From: Acinetobacter populi
Lineage (GTDB): Bacteria > Pseudomonadota > Gammaproteobacteria > Pseudomonadales > Moraxellaceae
DNA length: 64,000 nucleotides
Direction of reading: 5' to 3'
NCBI RefSeq assembly: GCF_002174125.1
Contig: NZ_NEXX01000004.1
Location: 62,001-126,000 of the forward strand
This document shows, piece by piece, positions 9,376-19,552 of the stretch. The notes beneath the pieces are model-generated. The model saw only the letters and a program-made list of their open reading frames with translations, was not told where the DNA came from and made no database searches. Positions within the stretch are counted from its first letter, which is position 1, and each line of letters opens with the position of its first letter. Made by a program: the position numbers and the translations under genes.

Positions 9376-10356
9376 ATGAAACATCAATTTTTAACTGCTC
9401 TGAGTGTCATTGCACTTGCTGCCGGATGCATAACAAGTCAAGCTCAAGCCAGTAATACCGCACAATATAAAAGTAGTTTTGTCATCTCAAACTATGCCCA
9501 AACCAAATATCCATTGGTTTTTGCACATGGCATGGCTGGATTTAATCGTGTCGGGACTGATTTACTGGGTCTGGATTACTGGTATCAGATCATTCCCGAT
9601 CTAGCCCGCAATGGTGCCAATGTCTGGACCACGCGTGTATCACCATTTAATTCAACAGAAATTCGTGGTGAGCAATTATTACAACAGGTCGATGAAATCA
9701 TTGCCATTACCGGGCAACCAAAAGTCAATCTGATTGGTCATAGCCATGGTGGGCCAACCATTCGTTATGTCGCTGGTGTCGCTCCGGAAAAAGTCGCTTC
9801 TCTCACTGCTGTAGCCGGCCCACATAAAGGCTCCGGTACCGCCGATTTAATTGTGTCCGCAGAAGGAACGATTGTTGAAGGCCCATTGGTCGGTGTCATC
9901 AATCTATTCTCACAAATGGTCTTATTTGCACAAACTCTAAATCCCAATACTTTTCCAAGTGATGCATTAAGTGCAGGCAAAAGTTTAACCACAGCAGGTG
10001 CTAATACCTTTAATAGCAAATTCCCCATAGGTATTCCAAGTACTGCCTGTGGAGAAGGTGCAGCACAGGAAAAAGGGATCTATCTTTATTCCTTTACCGG
10101 TGTAAAACCTTTTACCAATATACTTGATCCAATCGACTATGCCCTACAAATTACCAGCCTGACCACCTCAAAAGATGCCAATGATGGACTGGTTTCGCGC
10201 TGTAGTGCCAAGTTTGGTAAAACCATTCGTGATGACTATGCTTGGAATCATCTTGATGAAGTCAATCAGGTCTTGGGCATACGTGGTCTCTTTGCCCCCG
10301 ATCCGGTTTCGATCTATCGTCAACATGCCAATCGATTAAAACTACAGGGTTTATAA
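9376..10356 (+). CDS. lipA: Secreted triacylglycerol lipase, family I
   Basis: 326 residues. The ATG at 9376 follows AGAGG at 9365-9369; the in-frame TTG at 9370 is too close to it. A signal peptide ends near residue 26 (QAQA then SN); the earlier LAAGC only weakly resembles a lipobox. The nucleophile is S123 in GHSHGG, the oxyanion-side HGMAG is at 51-55, the acid is probably D270 (DGLVS) and the base H292 (WNHLDEV). C225 and C276 would form the single conserved disulfide. These features match foldase-dependent subfamily I.1/I.2 lipases, and the foldase gene is directly upstream. Substrates are long-chain triacylglycerols; the product is exported, probably by type II secretion. Confidence 0.95.
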   Translation: MKHQFLTALSVIALAAGCITSQAQASNTAQYKSSFVISNYAQTKYPLVFAHGMAGFNRVGTDLLGLDYWYQIIPDLARNGANVWTTRVSPFNSTEIRGEQLLQQVDEIIAITGQPKVNLIGHSHGGPTIRYVAGVAPEKVASLTAVAGPHKGSGTADLIVSAEGTIVEGPLVGVINLFSQMVLFAQTLNPNTFPSDALSAGKSLTTAGANTFNSKFPIGIPSTACGEGAAQEKGIYLYSFTGVKPFTNILDPIDYALQITSLTTSKDANDGLVSRCSAKFGKTIRDDYAWNHLDEVNQVLGIRGLFAPDPVSIYRQHANRLKLQGL

Positions 10357-10381
10357 AGAAGGCTTCGAAATTTTAAGCCAT

Positions 10382-10411
10382 AAAAAAATGCGCCATAATC
10401 GGCGCATTTTT
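10382..10411. terminator. Bidirectional intrinsic terminator between lipA and rplS
   Basis: ATGCGCC and GGCGCAT form a 7-bp GC-rich stem around ATAATC, flanked by A-runs on the left and T-runs on the right. It would end the plus-strand lipase transcript and the minus-strand rpsP-rimM-trmD-rplS transcript. Confidence 0.85.
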
Positions 10412-10428
10412 CACTCAAAAAGCAGCAA

Positions 10429-10803
10429 TTAAGCTTCTTTTTTACGTGCAGGCAATTTCTCACGAATACGTGCAGCTTTACCAGACAATTCACGTAGGTA
10501 GTACAGTTTAGCACGGCGAACATCACCACGACGTTTCACTTCAATTTTAGCAACGATTGGAGAATGCGTTTGGAATACACGCTCAACACCAACACCGCTA
10601 GAAATTTTACGTACAGTAAAAGCCGAGTTTAAACCACGGTTTTTCTTAGCGATAACAACACCTTCAAATGCCTGAAGACGTTCACGCTCACCCTCTTTTA
10701 CTTTAACTTGTACAATAACTGTATCACCTGGTGCAAATGCAGGAATATCAGTTTTTAATTGAGAGTTTTCAATTGCTTGAATTAAAGGATGTTTGCCACT
10801 CAT
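10429..10803 (-). CDS. rplS: 50S ribosomal protein L19
   Basis: 124 residues from the ATG at 10803, which gives the normal N-terminus [12 protein letters not shown]; in-frame codons further upstream belong to the leader. L19 sits at the 30S-50S interface. The typical [21 protein letters not shown] and [11 protein letters not shown] motifs are present. It is the last gene of rpsP-rimM-trmD-rplS, separated from trmD by a 198-base spacer that contains several hairpins. Confidence 0.98.
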   Translation of the reverse strand: MSGKHPLIQAIENSQLKTDIPAFAPGDTVIVQVKVKEGERERLQAFEGVVIAKKNRGLNSAFTVRKISSGVGVERVFQTHSPIVAKIEVKRRGDVRRAKLYYLRELSGKAARIREKLPARKKEA

Positions 10804-10904
10804 TGTGGGAATCTCCATGATGCGAAATTTTCGGTTTCGCTGGGGACAGAGGCTAAAAACGCATATCAACCCGTTTATATTTCACCTTAAACCTGAATGA
10901 TTTA

Positions 10905-10986
10905 AAGCACGCTTAATACTCGAAGCACAGCTTCTCGTCTACTTGCGGAACTTTCGTTCCTCAGGGCAAACATACTTAATGTTTGC
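10905..10986 (-). ncRNA. Structured spacer/leader RNA upstream of rplS
   Basis: Read on the minus strand, the trmD-rplS spacer holds consecutive hairpins: GCAAACAT/ATGTTTGC (10966-10986, 5-nt loop), GGAAC/GTTCC closed by a GAAA tetraloop (10946-10959), and GAAGC/GCTTC (about 10924-10936). The GNRA loop and the tight packing suggest a folded RNA rather than chance. It could be an L19 autoregulatory leader or an RNA processing site. I know of no named family for it. Confidence 0.4.
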
Positions 10987-11001
10987 TTACCCTCGCTCAT
11001 C

Positions 11002-11742
11002 TTACGAATCCAAATCTTTTACCCATTTTTTTTGCTGCGGACTCAACTCAACTTTTTCGACCAATTCTGGACGACGTTGTAAAGTGCGTTGATAACGCTG
11101 CAAAAACCGCCATTTTTCAATATTGGCATGATGTCCGGATTTTAAAACTTCTGGAACATCTAAACCCTGAAAATGATCGGGCTTGGTATATTGTGGACAA
11201 TCCAGTAAACCATCCACAAAAGAATCCTGTTCCGCCGATTGATCATCTGACATCACATTCGGTAAACGCCGAATAATACTGTCAAGTAAAACCATTGCAG
11301 GCAGTTCACCACCAGATAACACGTAATCGCCAATTGACCATTCCTGATCAACATACAACTGGATTAAACGCTCATCCACCCCTTCATAACGCCCACACAG
11401 TACAATCAAGCCATCATATTCGACAAAATCTTGTACTGCCTGCTCATTTAAGGTTTTGCCTTGCGGTGACATATACACCACAGGAGTATGAACACACCCT
11501 GCTTGCTGTGCCAACTGCCTAGCATGATCGATTGCTTGTGCCAAAGGCTCTGCCATCATCACCATACCCGGCCCACCACCAAATGGACGTTCATCCACCC
11601 GTTTGTAGTTGCCTTTGGCAAAATCCCGTGGATTGATACAGGTCACCTGTATCACCTCACGTTTTGCTGCACGCCCGCTGATTCCATAAGCCGTAATCGC
11701 ATCAAACATTTCAGGAAATAATGTAATCACTGCAAAAAACAT
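11002..11742 (-). CDS. trmD: tRNA (guanine-37-N1)-methyltransferase
   Basis: 246 residues, the normal length. TrmD methylates G37 next to the anticodon using S-adenosylmethionine and prevents +1 frameshifting. The deep-knot SPOUT core is visible: [29 protein letters not shown] and [15 protein letters not shown]. It is third in the rpsP operon. A 9-bp hairpin lies between rimM and the trmD ribosome binding site. Confidence 0.98.
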   Translation of the reverse strand: MFFAVITLFPEMFDAITAYGISGRAAKREVIQVTCINPRDFAKGNYKRVDERPFGGGPGMVMMAEPLAQAIDHARQLAQQAGCVHTPVVYMSPQGKTLNEQAVQDFVEYDGLIVLCGRYEGVDERLIQLYVDQEWSIGDYVLSGGELPAMVLLDSIIRRLPNVMSDDQSAEQDSFVDGLLDCPQYTKPDHFQGLDVPEVLKSGHHANIEKWRFLQRYQRTLQRRPELVEKVELSPQQKKWVKDLDS

Positions 11743-11761
11743 CGCAGGCTCCCTTCCTGTT

Positions 11762-11783
11762 TTATTTATCCAAAGATAAATAA
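11762..11783. repeat. Hairpin just upstream of trmD
   Basis: TTATTTATC (11762-11770) and GATAAATAA (11775-11783) are perfect reverse complements with a 4-base loop. It lies between the rimM stop and the GGAAGGGAG ribosome binding site of trmD, so it could affect trmD translation or mRNA processing. There is no T-tract in either direction. Confidence 0.5.
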
Positions 11784-11790
11784 TGAATGC

Positions 11791-12345
11791 TTAATAATCT
11801 ACGCCCCAATTGACGTAAATACGACCTGCTTCTAGATCTACACGCTGTACCACATCTTTATGCCATGGAATCATACGTTCCTCGGCATCAACACTGTCAG
11901 CAGTAGCGTGAACCACCATTACATCATTGGCACCAGTTTCAAACAATTCATGGATTTTGCCTAGAATGACTTCATTTTCTGATTCATCTAGTCCCATCAC
12001 GATCAGACCTTTTAAATCTGACCAGTAATATTCATCCATGCCTGCCTGTGGCAATTGTGATTTTTCAATCCAGATTTCGGCACCGACCAGTTGCTCTGCC
12101 GCAGTGCGATCACTCACACCTTTGAGTGCAACAACCAAGCCTTTACCTTGTGGTTTCCAACGTTTTACATCGGCTGTTTGCCAACCTGCCTTGGTCTTGA
12201 TATACCAAGGCAAATAATCAAACATATTGCTAATTGGGTCTGTATTGGAAAAGACCCAAAGCCAGCCATTCAAACCATACGGTGAACGTAACTGTCCAAT
12301 CTGAATACGATCTTCCGGTACATTCTGCATGGAAGCCTGACTCAT
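11791..12345 (-). CDS. rimM: Ribosome maturation factor RimM
   Basis: 184 residues. RimM binds S19 and helps assemble the head of the 30S subunit. The N-terminal RimM domain begins with RIQIGQLRSPYGLNGWLWV and the C-terminal PRC-barrel contains YYWSDLKGLIV and MIPWHKDVVQRVDLEAGRI. The gene starts 3 bases after the rpsP stop and is followed by trmD. Confidence 0.97.
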   Translation of the reverse strand: MSQASMQNVPEDRIQIGQLRSPYGLNGWLWVFSNTDPISNMFDYLPWYIKTKAGWQTADVKRWKPQGKGLVVALKGVSDRTAAEQLVGAEIWIEKSQLPQAGMDEYYWSDLKGLIVMGLDESENEVILGKIHELFETGANDVMVVHATADSVDAEERMIPWHKDVVQRVDLEAGRIYVNWGVDY

Positions 12346-12348
12346 CTA

Positions 12349-12600
12349 TTAAACAGTTGCTTTTTGAACTTGTTTTGCCAATGCAGCAACACGATCAGAT
12401 GCTTGAGCACCTTGTGCAACCCAGTGATCAAAACGCGCAGTATCCAAACGAACTTTTTCTGCCTGACCTTGTGCAGTCGGGTTAAAGAAACCAATACGTT
12501 CGATAAAACGGCCATCACGTGCATTACGGCTGTCAGTTACAACAATTTGATAAAACGGACGTTTTTTTGCGCCACCACGAGTTAAACGAATAACTACCAT
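12349..12600 (-). CDS. rpsP: 30S ribosomal protein S16
   Basis: 83 residues from the ATG at 12600 ([18 protein letters not shown]), the normal S16 start; the longer open frame upstream is leader. It is the first gene of rpsP-rimM-trmD-rplS. An AAGG ribosome binding site lies about 9 bases upstream on the minus strand. A TAAAAT box near 12680 on the minus strand could be the -10 element, but the -35 is weak. Confidence 0.98.
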   Translation of the reverse strand: MVVIRLTRGGAKKRPFYQIVVTDSRNARDGRFIERIGFFNPTAQGQAEKVRLDTARFDHWVAQGAQASDRVAALAKQVQKATV

Positions 12601-12889
12601 GAGAAAAACCTTATAATTTTTACGGATTATCCCTGCACCGACCATCGGTAGCATTTCAAACCCCTTTCATAGAGGGCGGTATTTTACGTTAAATTTTAGA
12701 CAAAAGAAAGCAGAAATATTGATACTCAAAACAACAATTCAATGATTGGGATACGAATCATGGTGAACCTTATATTACCACTAAAAATATCAAAACAAGA
12801 TTACCTTGCTGGCAAATGACATAGCAAAGTCAAACAAAGATAACGATCACGTCAGCGAACGATTTAAATATAAAGATAAGCCGCTGCAG

Positions 12890-13318
12890 TTAGTTTCCGT
12901 CCCAATTAGTAGAAGCAGAAGGAGTGCAGGAAGAACCTTTCGTCCAGCATTTTTGTCCTTGGCTATTCAATCCAATTTCACCATTATCTTTCTGTTTTGA
13001 GTCAGGTATTGGTTCTGCCTTTAAAGACCACGATAAATTATCAGCTGGGATGCTCAGCGTTATCGTATATTGTGCATTACCTGTAGTTGGATAAGTCTCA
13101 GAATTGCTGCCATTACTTAATTTTGCATTTTCAAAAGTATTCTTGGCCATTTTATAATTTGCCAAATTACGTGCAATCTGAAGCATTTCAGTTTGAGCAT
13201 CCACACGGTTTGTCTTAATAATATATTCTGAATATGAAGGATATGCAATTGCAGCCAATATCCCTACAATTGCTACAACAATAAGTAATTCAATCAAGGT
13301 AAAACCTTTCTGTTCCAT
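12890..13318 (-). CDS. comF: Type IV pilin-like protein, ComF/PilE type
   Basis: 142 residues from the ATG at 13318, preceded by GGTGA; an earlier ATG at 13330 would overlap the previous gene. The class III leader is short, MEQKG, then [24 protein letters not shown] with Glu at +5, so it is a PilD substrate. Two cysteines near the C-terminus (CWTKGSSC) probably form the D-region disulfide. It ends the minor-pilin operon, at the position of comF after comC and comE in Acinetobacter baylyi, where this cluster is needed for DNA uptake. The symbol is based on position, not alignment. Confidence 0.85.
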   Translation of the reverse strand: MEQKGFTLIELLIVVAIVGILAAIAYPSYSEYIIKTNRVDAQTEMLQIARNLANYKMAKNTFENAKLSNGSNSETYPTTGNAQYTITLSIPADNLSWSLKAEPIPDSKQKDNGEIGLNSQGQKCWTKGSSCTPSASTNWDGN

Positions 13319-13323
13319 AATTA

Positions 13324-13842
13324 TCACCATGCTATAGAATTACTACCACACCCTGTATAACTAATCGTGCTGGTATTTTTACAACGTAAACCTTCACTTG
13401 TCATCAACAGATTATAATTTTTGGGATCATTTTGAACGGTAGCCTGAATTGCCCATCCTCTTCCTCTAGCATTACCGTCGGTAAGTAATCTATTGGTATC
13501 ATCGAGATCTCTAATCGTAATTTTATATTTTACTTTGTCTCCCGTAGATTTTATAGGTACATTCACTTCTGTTAACGCATCACTTTGTCCATATATATAA
13601 TTCGGATCAAAACCCCGATAGGTAAAATTTCTAGATTTATGCCGTTCTAGCTGTTCTGCAATTTTCTGCATTTCCTGTTCTGCCTGAGCTGCTACCGCTT
13701 TACGTGTATATTCAAGATAACTAGGAAATGCAATAGCAGCTATAATTGCAATGATAATTACAACAACCATAACTTCAATTAAAGTAAATCCTTTAATCTT
13801 ATTTCTATGATCATGACTTATATTTCTATAAGCCATGATCAT
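13324..13842 (-). CDS. comE: Type IV pilin-like protein, ComE/PilE type
   Basis: About 172 residues from the ATG at 13842; ATGs at 13875, 13866 and 13836 are also in frame. I prefer 13842 or 13836 because the first two fall inside pilY1. The class III leader ends HRNKIKG, then [21 protein letters not shown] with Glu +5. A C-terminal pair of cysteines ([14 protein letters not shown]) fits a pilin disulfide loop. It follows pilY1 directly, as comE follows comC in A. baylyi, so it is likely a minor pilin of the uptake or twitching pilus. Start site is uncertain. Confidence 0.82.
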   Translation of the reverse strand: MIMAYRNISHDHRNKIKGFTLIEVMVVVIIIAIIAAIAFPSYLEYTRKAVAAQAEQEMQKIAEQLERHKSRNFTYRGFDPNYIYGQSDALTEVNVPIKSTGDKVKYKITIRDLDDTNRLLTDGNARGRGWAIQATVQNDPKNYNLLMTSEGLRCKNTSTISYTGCGSNSIAW

Positions 13843-13849
13843 ATGCTTA

Positions 13850-16800
13850 TTATTTTGCTTCAACATATTTTTCATACCATCGGGTTGGATTTAAGATTTT
13901 TGTTATTAACCATTCTCCCTTACCCTCTATATTGCCTACAATAGTAAAACTATTAGAGTTACCAGAACCTGGAGCAAATGAGATACCACGAATACCTGCA
14001 CCCAGAATATTCTGATTTTTACCATCAGAAATTTGGAAGCCTGTTTTACTTTCTGAACCACTATCTACAAAGCCATTAGAATTTAAACATGCACCATAAG
14101 GCAAACAAAATTGCTGCACATCCGTTTCCCCAACAATCCGTGGCTGGCAAGGATCTCCTTCCGCAATCCCTGTCCCCTCTGGATCATACACAGGCATAAT
14201 CAAACGTCCTGTAATTGCGATAGGCTCCTCCTCAAAAGCTTTCATCCCACCTGCTGTACGACCTGCTACTTCTTTTCCAGAGGAATTACTCGACAATGAT
14301 CGATACCATCCTTGCATACCACTCTGTGTATAAGGGAAAAATAAACTCGATATCTTTTGTCCAGTAACCGTTTGAGGGTTCTCTTTTAATTGATTTAATT
14401 TAATATTTTCAGTTTTTAATGTAATCGAACTGCCTTTGATAATATCTTTATTTGAAATATCTCTATCGATTAGACCATATACCTTATTGGTAGGTCTATT
14501 ACTTAATGCCGTTGAAGGTAACATACTTTCACGTCCAATTACCGGGCTAACATCTAAAGGTGTACTCCGATCACCCGAAGCAAGACCTACAACAACAAAT
14601 GTATCTGTACCCTCATCATGAACTGTAATTGTAGGTGGCTGATAGAATCTTGGCTGATCACCATTTGTAATAGCAGCACCAGTTGAAGTAGTCCCCAAAT
14701 CTGCCAAACGCACTACACGCTTACCAAAGTTTGCTGCACTTGTCCCTTCTTCATTATTTAAATCTATACGAAATACTTGCCCGCCAAGATCACCAAAATA
14801 CAAATGATCAACCAAGCCATCTGCGTTACGATCCAACGTACTTACCCGAGACACTATACTATATTTCATATTGGTATTATTGGTGTTTGCACCTGTATTA
14901 CTTGCCCACCACAGACGTTCACCAGTGTCAGCATCAATAATATAAATCGCATTACCAAGAGCCTCAGACTTATTACATCCCCCGCCATATTCCGTTGGAT
15001 TTGTAGTCCCAAGTCTGAAGCGTGGATTTTCATAACATATATCATACCCACCACCTACAATCATTACCCGAGTAATTTTATTATTATATCGAACATTGGC
15101 GATGACTGGTTTAGACCATGTTTGTCCCATACGTTCAAAACCAGAAATATCGCTACCCACTCGAAATAAAAGTTTTGGTGAAGTCGGATTAAGTAAATCC
15201 AGTCCATAATAGCTATTACCACCCATACGCATGCCACCGTACACATTCATTTGTTTTGCTTTGACTTGTGTTCCAGTATCATCCGCACTCACGACCTGAT
15301 AAGCTGAATCTGCGACCCATGCACCACTTACACCATAAGTAACGCCATTAACATCCGACTCTCCCTTCCTAAGGGCTTTTGATGCAGTATTATCTTTTAG
15401 TATTTCTGCTGGTATAAATACCATTTGCTCTACACCACTGGCGGCATCGACCACCCGCAGCGCACCCTCCATACTACCATAGAGTATAGATTGACTCCGT
15501 GTAGATTCTAGATTTCCATTTTCATCCAGCTTACCTGAATAAGTCATTTGTATAGGGAAAGAATGAATACTGGCACCCATTGCATTAAATGGCATATCTG
15601 GAGCAGTTAAAGTTTTAGGTAATTCTGTGGTGGTTGATAAATTTAAGTCATAACCAAAATAATTCAATAATTTCAATTTTAAAGTTAAAGTCAGATTCTT
15701 TAATTTATCATCACTTTTAAATCGATCCAGTAAAGCAGTACTATTATTTGCTGTTGCAGCAATGGATAATAATGAAGCTTTTTTATTCATGGAAGTAATT
15801 GTGCCATCACTCGTCACGCTACTGATATTTGTAAATAAAGGACGATAAGCTGAGACCATACTATTTGTAGTTGGTAAAATTACTCTTGAATACACCCCAC
15901 CTAATTCAATTTCGCCACCATCAGAATTAGCAGTATTATTCCATAAATCTTTTGTGTTTGAATTAAACTTGCCTAATGAATCAAAAACAGTAGTATTGGC
16001 AGCCTCCAGTACACCATTTTCTACTTTATATTTTTTTAAATTACCTAGCCAAATAATATTTTGTGTTCCGGGATTAGGCTGTAATGCACGCAAATAGCCG
16101 TATTCCTGAAAAGCACTTGGATTAAGTGCATCAACAGGGATTGAAACTGCTCCAGTCGATAATGGTTCAATAGGAACTGAATCTAGGTTATTAATAAATG
16201 TAATAACACTATTGGTCACATCATCTGCCGAATTTGCAATGAAAAAACCTCCATTACCATATCCTGGTTTACTTACTGGGTAAGTTGTACTATCTGGCGA
16301 ACAAGCATCATTTGAAGAACGCTTATCCTGTGTCCGAGAACTCAATTTACAAGCATTAATCGCATCACTACTCCCCAAATTATTCATTGCTGCACCAAAA
16401 CCAACAAATGCAGTTTGAATAGATACACCGGAAGGATTTTGATTTGCATCAAATAATCTTTTTGAAAAATTACTCATACAATCCCAATTAGTCCCACCAC
16501 TCAAACCTCCACTACAACTAAAGGATGTTTGATTCAACGCTGTAGCAAGAACTCTGGTATTTACCGTATTCGTCGGAACACCATCGGAAAGAATATAAAC
16601 ACCTTGCCCGTCACAACTTTGTCGCTTATCTGCTGAAGGCAAGGGAGACTTATACAATGTTCCAGAATCATTTTGAGTACTTCTATCTGAAACTGAAAAA
16701 CCACTATAACTATTTGTTTCAGTTTGCGTTTCTAAGGATGTATAGAAAACGGTACTACCACTAGTTTCTTCCTGTAAGCCATTTAAATTAGGAGCAGAAG

Positions 16801-17851
16801 TGCCTAGATTTGTCCAATAAGATGAACTTGTTCCTGCACGTCCATTACATTGTTGAATCAAATCATCAAAATCTGTGCTCTGCCAGCTTCTGCATTGGTA
16901 ATAATTATCCGTAGAAACTGTACGGCTAGTTGCAGCAATATAACTACCAGATAAGTTAGCGTTTGCATAACATCTATTATTATTCTGATTACTATATGTT
17001 CGAAGATATGGATATGACGGATTTAAACATTGATCACGTACAGTAGATTGTGTTGTAATTTTTTTATATATATCTTTTTTCACATCACCATAAACCAGTG
17101 TACTGGTTCCCATTAAATATGAAGCCGCCTCAGCGTAAGCATTGGCCGTTGGCGTACCATTATATGCTGTTAGACCAGCTACAGCCTCTCTCAATCTAGT
17201 ACGATGAGAAGAGTCAACCGATCCCAACTCAACTGCTGGCACAATAATTCTACCTGCATTTGCATCTGCATAGCCATCGCCATTGGTATCAACAGAATAA
17301 TTTCCCAACCCGACACGAACAGAATTAAGTTGTGAATTTGCACTATTCAAAAATGTAAACATACCATCTTTTAATCGTGTCAAACGGTCATAACACCGAT
17401 ATGCTCCATTACTTTGCTTTTCACATCCAGTACTTGTATTGGTCACTTGTGAATTACTAGTATCCGAGGAAACATAACAAAATCTACGTCGATAAGAAGG
17501 CGTCGTTGTCGAATTAATGTAATAAACAGAGTTATTACTAAATGAAGAAAGATTGTTACCATTGGTCGCTTCAACCGTTTGACCAGAGGTACCACAATTT
17601 AAATTGTAATCATCCCGATAACTATAACCAGAAGAGTTTACCGATCCCATTGACCCCGAAGTATCCAGCATCATGACAATGGTTTTCTGACCAGCAGTTG
17701 GTTTTGCATAAATCTGTAAATCTGTTGCCTTGGCGATTGATGACATCAACACAATCGAACCTGTAAAAGTGATACATGCAATTGCTATGGGATTTAATCG
17801 CAATTGTTTAGCACCAAATTTTTTCGAGGTTAATTTTTTTAAACTTTTCAT
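13850..17851 (-). CDS. pilY1: Type IV pilus tip/biogenesis factor PilY1 (ComC)
   Basis: 1333 residues. A signal peptide ends near SSIAKA (about residue 42). Residues about 55-560 form a von Willebrand A-type domain with the MIDAS motif DTSGSM and a second DGVPTN segment; a cysteine-rich insertion follows. The C-terminal half is the PilY1 beta-propeller (Neisseria_PilC), including the EF-hand-like calcium loop DRNADGLVD and then HLYFGDLGG. PilY1 caps the pilus with minor pilins and controls extension/retraction and adhesion; in A. baylyi the counterpart ComC is needed for transformation. It follows pilX by 16 bases and precedes two pilin-like genes. Confidence 0.95.
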   Translation of the reverse strand: MKSLKKLTSKKFGAKQLRLNPIAIACITFTGSIVLMSSIAKATDLQIYAKPTAGQKTIVMMLDTSGSMGSVNSSGYSYRDDYNLNCGTSGQTVEATNGNNLSSFSNNSVYYINSTTTPSYRRRFCYVSSDTSNSQVTNTSTGCEKQSNGAYRCYDRLTRLKDGMFTFLNSANSQLNSVRVGLGNYSVDTNGDGYADANAGRIIVPAVELGSVDSSHRTRLREAVAGLTAYNGTPTANAYAEAASYLMGTSTLVYGDVKKDIYKKITTQSTVRDQCLNPSYPYLRTYSNQNNNRCYANANLSGSYIAATSRTVSTDNYYQCRSWQSTDFDDLIQQCNGRAGTSSSYWTNLGTSAPNLNGLQEETSGSTVFYTSLETQTETNSYSGFSVSDRSTQNDSGTLYKSPLPSADKRQSCDGQGVYILSDGVPTNTVNTRVLATALNQTSFSCSGGLSGGTNWDCMSNFSKRLFDANQNPSGVSIQTAFVGFGAAMNNLGSSDAINACKLSSRTQDKRSSNDACSPDSTTYPVSKPGYGNGGFFIANSADDVTNSVITFINNLDSVPIEPLSTGAVSIPVDALNPSAFQEYGYLRALQPNPGTQNIIWLGNLKKYKVENGVLEAANTTVFDSLGKFNSNTKDLWNNTANSDGGEIELGGVYSRVILPTTNSMVSAYRPLFTNISSVTSDGTITSMNKKASLLSIAATANNSTALLDRFKSDDKLKNLTLTLKLKLLNYFGYDLNLSTTTELPKTLTAPDMPFNAMGASIHSFPIQMTYSGKLDENGNLESTRSQSILYGSMEGALRVVDAASGVEQMVFIPAEILKDNTASKALRKGESDVNGVTYGVSGAWVADSAYQVVSADDTGTQVKAKQMNVYGGMRMGGNSYYGLDLLNPTSPKLLFRVGSDISGFERMGQTWSKPVIANVRYNNKITRVMIVGGGYDICYENPRFRLGTTNPTEYGGGCNKSEALGNAIYIIDADTGERLWWASNTGANTNNTNMKYSIVSRVSTLDRNADGLVDHLYFGDLGGQVFRIDLNNEEGTSAANFGKRVVRLADLGTTSTGAAITNGDQPRFYQPPTITVHDEGTDTFVVVGLASGDRSTPLDVSPVIGRESMLPSTALSNRPTNKVYGLIDRDISNKDIIKGSSITLKTENIKLNQLKENPQTVTGQKISSLFFPYTQSGMQGWYRSLSSNSSGKEVAGRTAGGMKAFEEEPIAITGRLIMPVYDPEGTGIAEGDPCQPRIVGETDVQQFCLPYGACLNSNGFVDSGSESKTGFQISDGKNQNILGAGIRGISFAPGSGNSNSFTIVGNIEGKGEWLITKILNPTRWYEKYVEAK

Positions 17852-17867
17852 TTTCTATTCCTCTCAA

Positions 17868-18656
17868 TCAGGTGGGCTCTTTCTGCATTGTCGACATAGT
17901 CTGTAAATTTAGCTCCTGCATCTGGCTCGTTACAGGCACCCCAAGATTAGCGAGACATTGTGCAACTGTTTGCATTCCTCGGGTGACTTGATCTGTGTCA
18001 TCGTTGATATAGTTTTTCATACAATTTTGTGCTGCTGTTCTATCTTTTGCAAAAGCGGGAACCACCGATGTTGTTGTAATACGAATACGTTGTTGTTCCG
18101 TAACCCCGGTTGGCAATACTTGCCCCAAACTCGCATTATTGCCTCGGGCAATTAATGCTAAATCCTCAAACTCTGATGTATCAGTTGGTATTTTGACAGC
18201 AACCTGAGTCACAACAGCCTCTCTTGCACTTCCAAAATCACTTGATAAATCACAAAAAGCAAGACCACTACCATCTGCAAGCGAAGCAGCTCCACCGCTT
18301 CCTACTCTTAATACAGCCATCGATGCCGCGGAAGCAAATTTTACATTCGACTTAGGCTTATAACAAAAAACATATTCCTTACCTGGCTCAACTTTACTAT
18401 CTGCTATAGCTTGTCCAACCGCATTTGCCAAACTAGTTTGCTCACCTGGCCCATCAATTAATATTTTATTAATCGGTGTATCAGCAGTCTGGCTTAAAAA
18501 TTGCTCAACCTGAGCATTTGTTGCAATATTAAGGGTAGTCATCGCAGTACGTATTGAAAATACACCAACGATGGTTAGCATTAATAAGATAATCATGACT
18601 ACAATAATTGTTGACCCTTTTTGCCCTGATTTCAGAGATTTATATATTTTTGTCAT
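17868..18656 (-). CDS. pilX: Minor pilin/assembly protein PilX
   Basis: 262 residues. The N-terminal PilX_N segment is GQKGSTIIVVMIILLMLTIV: cleavage after the Gly leaves a hydrophobic helix that lacks Glu at +5, as is usual for PilX. The start overlaps the pilW stop by 4 bases (ATGA at 18653-18656), which indicates translational coupling. It acts with PilV, PilW, FimT and PilY1 in the priming complex at the pilus tip. Confidence 0.9.
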   Translation of the reverse strand: MTKIYKSLKSGQKGSTIIVVMIILLMLTIVGVFSIRTAMTTLNIATNAQVEQFLSQTADTPINKILIDGPGEQTSLANAVGQAIADSKVEPGKEYVFCYKPKSNVKFASAASMAVLRVGSGGAASLADGSGLAFCDLSSDFGSAREAVVTQVAVKIPTDTSEFEDLALIARGNNASLGQVLPTGVTEQQRIRITTTSVVPAFAKDRTAAQNCMKNYINDDTDQVTRGMQTVAQCLANLGVPVTSQMQELNLQTMSTMQKEPT

Positions 18657-19552
18657 ATTTTCACCCCTAAACCATTACGCATGGCAATTGTAGTACTATA
18701 CATACGACGCATATATTTTGTCTTGGTATCGCTAGGTATGACAGCGCCATCAGGAAAACTAAAACTTTCTTTTGATGGATCAATATCTTTACTTTCTGTA
18801 GTATCTCTTGAACGGACCAAAACATAGATTTTCACTGAAACAATCTGAAATGCTTTCTCATCAGTTGAAGCAGCGGCAGCTGTTTTATAATTTGCCAAAG
18901 TATAATAACGAAGATTACTTCCGTCTTTAACACCAAAATAAAAACGTAATTGATCTACTCGTGGCATAATAATTTCGCCATTACCTACCAAACCAGCAGC
19001 TGTAGTAGGTGGGTAGCCTGTAGTATTTGCTTTACAGGCCAAAGCCAAACCATTATTGTCTGTTCTTAAAAAATATCGTTGAATTACAAACTGGCCTGAC
19101 GCTACTTTTCCGCCTTCGCAATTTACCATGGCATTGGGAGCAATAAACTGAATGGTCAATTGATCACTGGTAGTTCCCACATTGGAGCTTCCTCCTGTTT
19201 TAGTCAACAAACTGGCATCCACACCAGCCAATGGCAAATTAGCTTGTACCTTTGCCGGATCCCCACTTGTAAAAACAATTCCACCCAATGATGTCTTATC
19301 ATTTAATATAGGGTTATTGATATTGCCATAATTCGCCAATCGAATATCTCGCGCCATATATTCCAAACCAAAAACGCCGCTATCTTGTAGTTCTGCACTG
19401 GCATCCTGCATTCTGGTCGTAATTAATCCACCGGTAAATAACTGCAAGGCTGCTGCACTTACGATTAAACCAATCGCTAAAGCAACAATTAACTCAACCA
19501 AAGTAAAGCCACTATTTTTATATGTATTCAAACGATATCGATGTAAATACAT
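18653..19552 (-). CDS. pilW: Minor pilin PilW
   Basis: 299 residues from the ATG at 19552, which overlaps the pilV stop by one base (TAATG); the in-frame start at 19576 lies well inside pilV. The prepilin motif is NSGFTLVELIVALAIGLIV, Glu at +5, followed by a long C-terminal globular domain typical of PilW. It is the second minor pilin in the fimT-pilV-pilW-pilX-pilY1 order. Confidence 0.92.
   Translation of the reverse strand: MYLHRYRLNTYKNSGFTLVELIVALAIGLIVSAAALQLFTGGLITTRMQDASAELQDSGVFGLEYMARDIRLANYGNINNPILNDKTSLGGIVFTSGDPAKVQANLPLAGVDASLLTKTGGSSNVGTTSDQLTIQFIAPNAMVNCEGGKVASGQFVIQRYFLRTDNNGLALACKANTTGYPPTTAAGLVGNGEIIMPRVDQLRFYFGVKDGSNLRYYTLANYKTAAAASTDEKAFQIVSVKIYVLVRSRDTTESKDIDPSKESFSFPDGAVIPSDTKTKYMRRMYSTTIAMRNGLGVKI

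Noticed and set aside
14777..15169. 130-codon plus-strand frame within pilY1
   Set aside because: It is antisense to the PilY1 propeller domain, including the calcium loop, and has no ribosome binding site.
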